A stretch of DNA of 12,733 nucleotides from Nitrospinota bacterium. GTDB lineage: Bacteria > Nitrospinota > Nitrospinia > Nitrospinales > VA-1. Location: NCBI GenBank assembly GCA_002731985.1, contig PCCT01000098.1, positions 1 to 12,733 on the forward strand. The letters run 5' to 3'. Below the pieces are notes generated by a model. That model saw only the letters and a program-made list of their open reading frames with translations. It ran no database searches and was not told the origin of the DNA. This document shows, one piece after another, positions 6,688-12,733 of the stretch. A program made the position numbers and the translations under genes. Position 1 is the first letter of the stretch; each line of letters opens with the position of its first letter.

Positions 6688-8469
6688 ATGGATACATCCA
6701 GCACGCCACTAAAAGTTACCGAGGTTGCATTAAGAGACGCTCATCAGTCCCTCCTGGCCACTCGAATGCGTACCGAGGACATGTTACCGATCGGTGAAAA
6801 ACTCGATCAGGTCGGCTTTTTCTCCCTGGAAATGTGGGGAGGAGCCACATTTGACTCTTGTCTACGCTTTCTCAATGAAGACCCCTGGGAAAGAGTCCTT
6901 AAACTTAAAAAAGTCATCCCCAACACGCCTTTTCAAATGCTGTTACGAGGGCAAAACTGCGTCGGATACAGGCATTATGCAGATGATGTCGTTGAGCGTT
7001 TCGTTAAAAAATCGTGCGACGTGGGAATCAATATATTCCGAGTATTCGATGCTCTCAATGACTTGAGAAATATCGAAACAGCGGTGAAGACGGTTAAAAA
7101 GTGCGGCGAAACGGTTGAAGGTTGTATCAGCTACACGGTAAGCCCCGTCCACAATCTTGACCTTTATGTAAAGATGGCCCGCGATTTAGTGGATATGGGG
7201 TCAGACATCATCTGCATCAAGGACATGGCTGGGTTGCTCACGCCCCATACAACCAAAACGTTGATTAGTGGAATTAAAAAAGAAATTGACCTGCCAATTC
7301 ATTTGCACACACACGCCACCACCGGTCTGGTAGGAATGAATCTGCAAAGCGCTATAGATGCCGGAGTAGACATGGTGGATACCGCCATCTCCAGCCTTTC
7401 GATGGGAACATCGCACTACGCAACCGAGTGTATTGTCGCCGCTCAAAAAGGATTGCCCAGGGACACCGGGCTTGATTTGGGCCTGCTGGAAGAAATCTCA
7501 ATTTACTTTCGTGACGTGAGGAAAAATTACGCGGCTTTCGAGAGTGACTTCAAAGGCGTCGACATCAACATTCTCAAATCGCAAATTCCCGGAGGAATGA
7601 TTTCCAATATGGAAAACCAGTTGAAGGAGCAAAATGCTCTGGACAAGCTTGGAGATGTTCTGTTGGAAGTTCCCCGCGTACGAAAAGACATGGGCTATCC
7701 TCCACTGGTTACACCTACCAGCCAAATCGTAGGCTCACAAGCCACTTTGAATGTATTGACCGGTGAACGATATAAATTGATTACCAAAGAAACCCGCGAA
7801 TGCGTTCTTGGCAAATACGGAAAACTGCCGGCAACGCTTGATCCTCACTTACTTGCGAAGGTTGTGGAAAAAGGAGAGGTGATCGATTGCCGACCCGCCG
7901 ACCTTCTTGAACCTGAATGGGAACAGGTAGTCAAAGAATGCGAAGGCAAGTGCACTTCAGAAGAAGACATGCTTTCATACGCTCTCTTTCCCAAAGTTGC
8001 CTTACAGTTTTTTGATAACCGCGCTAAAGGAATCGTCCCGGCTGATCCGGCAGCACCCGCCGCACAACCTACGGCCCCTGCGGCTCAGGCCGCGGCTCCC
8101 GCGACAGGGGGCAGTGCAACGTATACGATCAATGTCAACGGACAGGCCTTTTCTGTACAAGTGAGTGTTGGCGGTGCTCCACAGCAGGCAGTAGCCGCCC
8201 CGGCAACATCTGCGGCACCTGCGCCGGCTCCTGCCGCTCCAGCTCCCGCAGGTGGTGGAACGACTGTGACCTCGCCGCTTCCAGGATCGGTTTTCTCTCT
8301 AAAAGTGGCAGTGGGTGATCAGGTCAGTGAAGGTGATGTTGTTATAATTATGGAGTCCATGAAAATGGAAACCGAAATTCATGCCACTGCAAATGGTTCA
8401 ATAAGTTCCATCCAGGTCCAGGAAGGACAAAACGTAAAAACAGATGATCCTTTACTGGTTATCGGCTAG
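6688..8469 (+). CDS. oadA: Oxaloacetate decarboxylase alpha subunit with biotin domain
   Basis: Soluble alpha subunit of the Na+-translocating oxaloacetate decarboxylase; its carboxyltransferase domain moves CO2 from oxaloacetate to biotin. The TIM-barrel domain begins at once with VALRDAHQS (Asp17), contains RVFDALND (118-125) and CIKDMAG (Lys178), and has HLHTHAT with metal ligands His207 and His209. The PYC/OADA conserved domain covers roughly 290-450. Two Ala/Pro-rich linkers (451-472 and 498-522) flank a short beta-type segment with TYTINVNGQAFSVQV (478-492). The C-terminal biotinyl domain carries ESMKMET with biotin-accepting Lys559. The 593-aa length is usual. A pyruvate carboxylase B subunit would look similar; the oadB and oadG genes immediately downstream favour decarboxylase. 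Biotinylation requires a BirA ligase encoded elsewhere. The start is fixed by AAGGG nine bases upstream. oadB follows after 19 bp. Confidence 0.93.
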   Translation: MDTSSTPLKVTEVALRDAHQSLLATRMRTEDMLPIGEKLDQVGFFSLEMWGGATFDSCLRFLNEDPWERVLKLKKVIPNTPFQMLLRGQNCVGYRHYADDVVERFVKKSCDVGINIFRVFDALNDLRNIETAVKTVKKCGETVEGCISYTVSPVHNLDLYVKMARDLVDMGSDIICIKDMAGLLTPHTTKTLISGIKKEIDLPIHLHTHATTGLVGMNLQSAIDAGVDMVDTAISSLSMGTSHYATECIVAAQKGLPRDTGLDLGLLEEISIYFRDVRKNYAAFESDFKGVDINILKSQIPGGMISNMENQLKEQNALDKLGDVLLEVPRVRKDMGYPPLVTPTSQIVGSQATLNVLTGERYKLITKETRECVLGKYGKLPATLDPHLLAKVVEKGEVIDCRPADLLEPEWEQVVKECEGKCTSEEDMLSYALFPKVALQFFDNRAKGIVPADPAAPAAQPTAPAAQAAAPATGGSATYTINVNGQAFSVQVSVGGAPQQAVAAPATSAAPAPAPAAPAPAGGGTTVTSPLPGSVFSLKVAVGDQVSEGDVVIIMESMKMETEIHATANGSISSIQVQEGQNVKTDDPLLVIG

Positions 8470-8488
8470 ATTCTAATCCCAACGACTC

Positions 8489-9694
8489 ATGGAACTCACT
8501 TTCGGCGACGCCGCATCTAAAATTGTAGGATCAACTGGGTTCTCAAGCCTCACGCTTGGACACGGGGTGATGATTGTAGTTGCCTGCGTCATGCTGTATC
8601 TCGCTATCTGGAAAAAATTTGAGCCGCTTCTTCTGTTGCCGATAGGGTTTGGTTGCCTTCTCGCCAACCTCCCGCACAGCATGATGATGAGTACGGATGT
8701 TGACGGACTTTTAAATTTCTTTTACCAGGGTGTTAAGCACGAAATATTACCTCCTCTGATTTTCCTCGGAGTAGGAGCACTTACAGACTTTGGGCCCTTG
8801 CTGGCTAATCCCTCAACGCTTCTACTGGGTGCCGCCGCACAGATAGGTGTTTACACAACGCTGGTCGGAGCGGTTTTTTTAGGATTCGATCTCAAGGAAG
8901 CGAGCGCCATAGGAATTATTGGAGGCGCCGACGGGCCAACATCTATTTTCATTGCCAGCAAACTGGCGCCCCATCTTCTGGCACCCATAGCTGTGGCGGC
9001 GTATTCTTACATGTCACTAGTCCCCCTGATTCAACCCCCGATCATGCGCTGGCTGACCACGCCCGAAGAAAGAAAAATCAAGATGGAGCAGTTGAAACCG
9101 ATATCGCAGACGGTGAAAATCATTTTCCCTGTCGTTGTGACCATCGTCTGCTGTCTGATGCTTCCAGGAGTCACCCCTCTACTTGGAATGCTGATGCTGG
9201 GGAATCTCTTTCGCGAATCGGGAGTCACCGCCAGGCTTCACGAAACTTCGGAAACTCACTTGATCAATATCGTCACTATTTTGCTTGCGCTTGCGGTAGG
9301 TTCCTCCATGACTGCCGATTCTTTTCTGAGATTGGAAACAATTAAAATCATCGTCCTTGGTTTGCTCGCTTTTTGCATGGCAACGGCAGGTGGGGTTATT
9401 TTCGCAAAAATCTTATGTAAACTTTCAGGTGGTAAAGTCAATCCGTTAATCGGTTCGGCGGGAGTATCGGCAGTTCCCATGGCGGCTCGTGTTTCGCAAA
9501 AGGTAGGAGCGGAAGAAGACCGGTCAAATTTCCTGCTCATGCACGCAATGGGACCCAATGTGGCAGGAGTAATAGGAAGCGCGGTTGCCGCTGGCGTATT
9601 CATATCACTTTTTGGCGATGTGACTGGCGGTGGTGGTGCAGATCATGCCCAGGTGGTAACAGAAGCAATCTCTAACATCGTCGCTTTACCTTAA
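8489..9694 (+). CDS. oadB: Oxaloacetate decarboxylase beta subunit, Na+-pumping carboxybiotin decarboxylase
   Basis: Integral membrane subunit that decarboxylates carboxybiotin and drives Na+ export. The 401-aa hydrophobic protein has the family landmarks KKFEPLLLLPIGFG (42-55), GGADGPTSIF (145-154), NPLIGSAGVSAVPMAARVSQ (318-337) and HAMGPNVAGVIGSAVAAG (352-369). Asp148, Asn318, Gly322 and Ser327 lie at a constant offset of 55 from the Klebsiella OadB residues Asp203, Asn373, Gly377 and Ser382 implicated in Na+ binding and transport (residue numbers from memory). All the key positions are therefore conserved and a working pump is likely. The protein is shorter at the N-terminus than the Klebsiella form. 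The same family serves as beta subunit of methylmalonyl-CoA and glutaconyl-CoA decarboxylases; the linked oadA-type alpha subunit points to oxaloacetate. No SD precedes the ATG; oadG follows after 7 bp. Confidence 0.95.
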   Translation: MELTFGDAASKIVGSTGFSSLTLGHGVMIVVACVMLYLAIWKKFEPLLLLPIGFGCLLANLPHSMMMSTDVDGLLNFFYQGVKHEILPPLIFLGVGALTDFGPLLANPSTLLLGAAAQIGVYTTLVGAVFLGFDLKEASAIGIIGGADGPTSIFIASKLAPHLLAPIAVAAYSYMSLVPLIQPPIMRWLTTPEERKIKMEQLKPISQTVKIIFPVVVTIVCCLMLPGVTPLLGMLMLGNLFRESGVTARLHETSETHLINIVTILLALAVGSSMTADSFLRLETIKIIVLGLLAFCMATAGGVIFAKILCKLSGGKVNPLIGSAGVSAVPMAARVSQKVGAEEDRSNFLLMHAMGPNVAGVIGSAVAAGVFISLFGDVTGGGGADHAQVVTEAISNIVALP

Positions 9695-9701
9695 TTACGT
9701 T

Positions 9702-9974
9702 ATGAACTCAACAGTACTCACATCTCTGATCGTCTCCTGCATCGCCATGGCGGTGATTTTTATTGTACTGGTCATCCTTATTTACACCATCAAATTACTG
9801 GTGCACCTGATACCTTATGTAGAACCACCCGCGCCTAAAGCAAAGGCCAAGACCGCCTCACCAGCAAGTGGTGGCACCTCTCCTGCAATTGTGGCGGCCA
9901 TCACAGCGGCAATGGCAACACACCTGGGAAAATCTCCGCAGGAATTCCACATCACGCAAATCAACCCAAAATAA
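9702..9974 (+). CDS. oadG: Oxaloacetate decarboxylase gamma subunit
   Basis: Small membrane subunit that anchors the alpha subunit to beta and stabilises the pump. The 90-aa product has the OadG plan: one N-terminal membrane helix (about residues 8-30), an Ala/Pro/Lys-rich linker (42-60), and a short C-terminal segment, AIVAAITAAMATHLGKSPQE (62-81), followed by FHITQI, which resembles the part that contacts the alpha subunit. His74 and His83 in the tail could take part in the zinc binding reported for the Klebsiella protein, but this is inference. Size is close to known gamma subunits of roughly 80-120 aa. Primary sequence is poorly conserved in this family, so the call relies on architecture and on position 7 bp after oadB. 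It is the last gene of the operon before a convergent gene. Confidence 0.82.
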   Translation: MNSTVLTSLIVSCIAMAVIFIVLVILIYTIKLLVHLIPYVEPPAPKAKAKTASPASGGTSPAIVAAITAAMATHLGKSPQEFHITQINPK

Positions 9975-10060
9975 ATTTTTCCACTTCCTACCTTACTTCA
10001 CATATAGGGAAATTTTTGCGCTGGTAACTGGCACGGGGAATAAAGAAAGTTTTTATATAT

Positions 10061-10094
10061 TTTGTAGTTGCCCAATTCATTGGGCAACTACAAA
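10061..10094. terminator. Perfect 16-bp-arm inverted repeat between convergent genes
   Basis: TTTGTAGTTGCCCAAT (10061-10076) and ATTGGGCAACTACAAA (10079-10094) are exact reverse complements around a 2-nt centre, TC. As RNA this is a strong hairpin with a practical 4-nt loop, on either strand. It lies 87 bp after the oadG stop and 56 bp before the end of the minus-strand AsmA-like gene, where a bidirectional terminator is expected. Neither side has the T-run of a classical intrinsic terminator; only the outer TTT/AAA of the stem offers a few T residues. It could instead be an RNA-stabilising 3' hairpin, a copy of a dispersed palindromic element, or a protein-binding site. Confidence 0.5.
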
Positions 10095-10149
10095 TCACAT
10101 GAAGCTCTCTTTAGAAAAGAAGGGCCCAAGATGAGGGAGGAAAGCTCGA

Positions 10150-12733
10150 TTAGTTAGTAGCTTTTTCCGCGCCTACCTTTGCGGGTAAAGTCAGAATTTC
10201 ACCTGGCGTTTGCAAGATACCTTGAAAGAGCCCCATTACTTTTTTCCCCAGCGAGGTAAAAGGAATAGCAGACACTTCGGGATCATCAAACGGTCCTTTT
10301 ACAGTGTAATAAGTTTTGATCAAACTACCTTCATCGCCTGCAGTGAGAATTTTACCGACAACAGGGATCTTGGTAAGAAATTTATCCAGACCAGGCATGG
10401 GGGCAACCCCAACCACGGTATCCATCTCACGTTTGTTTAAATCGAATTTCCCGACGATGGAGGTCCTGCGTTGATCGGTTTCGTATATAAAGTTTTCCGT
10501 TTCGGCGATGCCGCCAACGTGGGTGAAATCGCCGGAAATACCCACATAATTGGACGGACCCTCATCAACTTCTGCATTGTTTTTATCTGCAACAGGTACT
10601 TGCAAACCAAACAGGCTGAAGGCTCCTGCTTTTAATTTCCCTTTGTCTATTGTCCCCTTATCTAGGCGGATGGATACTTTACCACTCAACGTGCGAATGT
10701 TTTCTGACAAATTTCTGCCACGGCTTTTAACACTTAAATCCAGCTTCTTAACTCTCCCGGTCAACCCATCCTTAAAATGATCGCCAAACATCGCAAGCAA
10801 CTCTCCCGCTTCAATATCATTGGCCTCCAACTGAGTTTCAAAACGAATGGCCTCAGGATCTTTAACTGAAAATTTACCGCTTCCCTTGATTGGATTTTTG
10901 GAACCCACCTGGAATCCGTCAAATATAATTTCTCGATCCTTCAAGAAAAATTTTCCAGACACATCGCTCAACGTCATCCACTTATAACTCAATTGCTCCA
11001 AGTCTACACTCACCTTACTCGTCCCTTTTGAGATCAAGCGCAATTTTTCGAGGAGGTCTCTAAAATTCATCTCTACTCCATTGTCATCTGTATCCGGCGG
11101 AATCAACTCATCAACAATCAGTGTTTTTCCTGTCAATTTCAAAACCAGTTCAGGATGTTCTCCATTCTTGCACACGCCACTGAATGCGAGTTTCGAATGT
11201 CCCGATGCCAGTTGCCCTGAACGCACATCATAAGTATTGCCTGAAAACCGAACATCGGCGCTGAAAGTTATAGGGCTTACCCGGTCCTCTAATTTAAAAA
11301 CAAGATTCTTCAAAACAGCAGAGCCTTCGACCCATGAATCTTCAACGTTATTCAAGTTGCCTCGTCCTGAAATATCAAAATCTATTTTCCCGGCACGGTT
11401 GTTCTTTAGAACGGCCACAACCGATGCCATGGTGTTGGTTCTTAGCCCTGATGCGCTTAACTTAATGGAATACTCTGGATCGACTAAACTTTTGATCTTT
11501 GCCTTCCCAGTGACCGTACTGTCATCCAGAACGAATTTCAAATGGTCGACTACGATACCTTCCTTAGGGGAATAAGCCCCACCCATTTCCATTAGGTTGG
11601 GAATATTTTCCTTTTTATAAACCTCGTCTTGAAATTTATAGCTTGTCCGTGTTAGGTTCAGTTTATTTTTAAACTTAAAGGAATTCCGGTCTCCAGTAAG
11701 AGTAATTACTGAGCTCAGTGGACCTGAAAATTTTAAATCCTGCAGGTAAGGAATATCTTTTAAGTCATCCTGAGTCCAATCAGCCGATGTTGCACTCAAA
11801 TCGAAATCCACAAGCGATCCTGATTTGGGAACCAACTCCCCATCCACTTGAATAGGTGAATTGCCATACCACCCGCCAACTTTCGTCAAGGCTATGCGCC
11901 CATCCCCAAAAGAGATGCCACCAGTCAGCTTGAGCAATGGCTGGAACCCTGATGGATGTTTCACGGAAACATTTTTCAATTCTATCTTTCCCCAGTCCTT
12001 TTCCTGCTCCGGATGGTTAAAGTCAATAAAGTTCCGGTAATTCACTTCCACATCACCTTCTCCAAATTCTGCTTGCTTGAGCACTGTAAACAGAGGCCCG
12101 CTGAAATCAATATCCGCGATCACGCCGGGAAGTTCAGCCGCGTTTAACCTATAAACCGCTTTCATTTTGCGGACAGTACTTTCCTCCTGCCGCAGAATTT
12201 CTCCCTGCATATTGGAAAACGAACTTTTACCAAATTCGCCTGACAGATTCTTGAATGCAACTATGGGGACTGGTGCCTTAGCGGGTTTCTGCTTTTCCTT
12301 GGGCACATGGTGATAAAGAATTTCACCATTAAAATTTTTGACTCGCGATTTCAATTCTGCTTCATAAAAAGAAGCGTTCTTCATGGTAAGGGCACCGGTT
12401 ATGGAAATTTTATCCGGCTCCTCCAAAGGTCCTTGAATATTGACTTTCAGCAACCCCTTGCCAGAAAAACCCTGATAGTCGTCAAGAATATTTTCAAATG
12501 ATTCTCCAGCGAGAGCTTTCTTTAAAGCGCGATTTAATTTTTCAAGCGTTAATTCATTTTCAACTGAAAGGTCGGCCACAGGATTATTCATCACGTTGCG
12601 GACTGTCCCTTTTACGTTGGTAATGGGGAAGTCTTTATACCGTGCTTTCAAAATCTTAAAGGACCCATCACCATTCTGATATTTCAAGGAACCCGTTACT
12701 TTTTTAAGCGGAGGCAAGGGAGAACGCCAGTCG
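10150..12733 (-). CDS. Large AsmA-like (DUF3971/AsmA C-terminal) protein, 5' end outside the window
   Basis: The C-terminal 860 or so residues of a large AsmA/TamB-type protein. The frame is open to the right edge, so the N-terminus and any membrane anchor are missing; the TTG at 12717 should not be taken as the start. The visible protein is made of repeating amphipathic beta segments, such as ISITGALTMKNASFYEAEL and VSGKFFLKDREIIFDGFQV, as expected of repeating-beta-groove lipid-transport proteins. The AsmA-like C-terminal region is recognisable from about residue 675 (TLSGKVSIRLDKGTIDKGKL, then FSLFGLQVP). It ends with PMPGLDKFLTKIPVVGKIL and YTVKGPFDDPEVSAIPF, a typical closing motif. Family members act in the periplasm on phospholipid traffic or outer-membrane integrity; that role is inferred here. 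The gene converges on oadABG and its promoter is not visible. YhdP-like or AsmA2-like subfamily assignment is open. Confidence 0.82.
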   Translation of the reverse strand, partial: DWRSPLPPLKKVTGSLKYQNGDGSFKILKARYKDFPITNVKGTVRNVMNNPVADLSVENELTLEKLNRALKKALAGESFENILDDYQGFSGKGLLKVNIQGPLEEPDKISITGALTMKNASFYEAELKSRVKNFNGEILYHHVPKEKQKPAKAPVPIVAFKNLSGEFGKSSFSNMQGEILRQEESTVRKMKAVYRLNAAELPGVIADIDFSGPLFTVLKQAEFGEGDVEVNYRNFIDFNHPEQEKDWGKIELKNVSVKHPSGFQPLLKLTGGISFGDGRIALTKVGGWYGNSPIQVDGELVPKSGSLVDFDLSATSADWTQDDLKDIPYLQDLKFSGPLSSVITLTGDRNSFKFKNKLNLTRTSYKFQDEVYKKENIPNLMEMGGAYSPKEGIVVDHLKFVLDDSTVTGKAKIKSLVDPEYSIKLSASGLRTNTMASVVAVLKNNRAGKIDFDISGRGNLNNVEDSWVEGSAVLKNLVFKLEDRVSPITFSADVRFSGNTYDVRSGQLASGHSKLAFSGVCKNGEHPELVLKLTGKTLIVDELIPPDTDDNGVEMNFRDLLEKLRLISKGTSKVSVDLEQLSYKWMTLSDVSGKFFLKDREIIFDGFQVGSKNPIKGSGKFSVKDPEAIRFETQLEANDIEAGELLAMFGDHFKDGLTGRVKKLDLSVKSRGRNLSENIRTLSGKVSIRLDKGTIDKGKLKAGAFSLFGLQVPVADKNNAEVDEGPSNYVGISGDFTHVGGIAETENFIYETDQRRTSIVGKFDLNKREMDTVVGVAPMPGLDKFLTKIPVVGKILTAGDEGSLIKTYYTVKGPFDDPEVSAIPFTSLGKKVMGLFQGILQTPGEILTLPAKVGAEKATN

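Noticed and set aside
9868-10134. 88-codon plus-strand frame overlapping oadG and running through the inverted repeat
   Set aside because: It begins inside oadG in another frame, has no SD or family resemblance, and translates through the palindrome.
12715-12717. TTG as start codon of the minus-strand AsmA-like gene
   Set aside because: The frame stays open to the window edge with AsmA-like sequence, and no anchor helix follows the TTG; the true start lies outside.
1-12733. A novel defence, mobile or biosynthetic system in the window
   Set aside because: All intact genes belong to recognised housekeeping, transport or envelope families; no transposase, integrase, phage, toxin, nuclease or CRISPR features were found.

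Overview
The window comes from a Gram-negative bacterium: it carries an HflK/HflC inner-membrane pair and AsmA-type envelope proteins. A sodium-pumping oxaloacetate decarboxylase beside a Trk potassium system fits a marine or sodium-exposed cell. Protein style and moderate GC give me a weak impression of Nitrospinota or a delta-proteobacterial relative. That is recall-based inference, and no marker gene in the window settles it.

Layout. (1) 1-888: an M28-family zinc aminopeptidase; its frame is open to the left edge, so its start is uncertain. (2) 889-1666: nearly 0.8 kb with no intact gene. It holds a decayed AsmA-family 5' fragment (903-1378) broken by an apparent single-base loss, then an AT-rich stretch with a 12-bp palindrome, a small hairpin and promoter-like sequences ahead of hflK. 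(3) 1667-3568: hflK and hflC, 6 bp apart. (4) 3667-6503: trkA and trkH overlapping by one base. They encode the NAD-binding regulatory and channel subunits of a Trk K+ uptake system. (5) 6504-6687: a promoter-like sequence and a leader of about 145 nt with mutually exclusive pairings, one covering the Shine-Dalgarno (SD) sequence of oadA. (6) 6688-9974: oadA, oadB and oadG, encoding a biotin-dependent, Na+-exporting oxaloacetate decarboxylase. (7) 9975-10149: the junction between convergent genes, with a perfect 16-bp-arm inverted repeat. (8) 10150-12733, minus strand: the C-terminal part of a large AsmA-like protein that runs off the right edge.

How the genes fit together. OadABG couples oxaloacetate decarboxylation to Na+ export and TrkAH imports K+, so the central 6 kb concerns monovalent-cation balance and Na+ energetics. 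HflKC normally restrains the FtsH protease and organises membrane microdomains. No ftsH or hflX is present here, so a functional link to trkAH rests only on proximity.

I see no tRNA, rRNA, CRISPR array, insertion sequence or integrase. I do not see a clearly undescribed multi-gene system. The most interesting non-coding signals are the oadA leader, the 34-bp inverted repeat, the AsmA remnant, and the scarcity of SD sequences apart from oadA.
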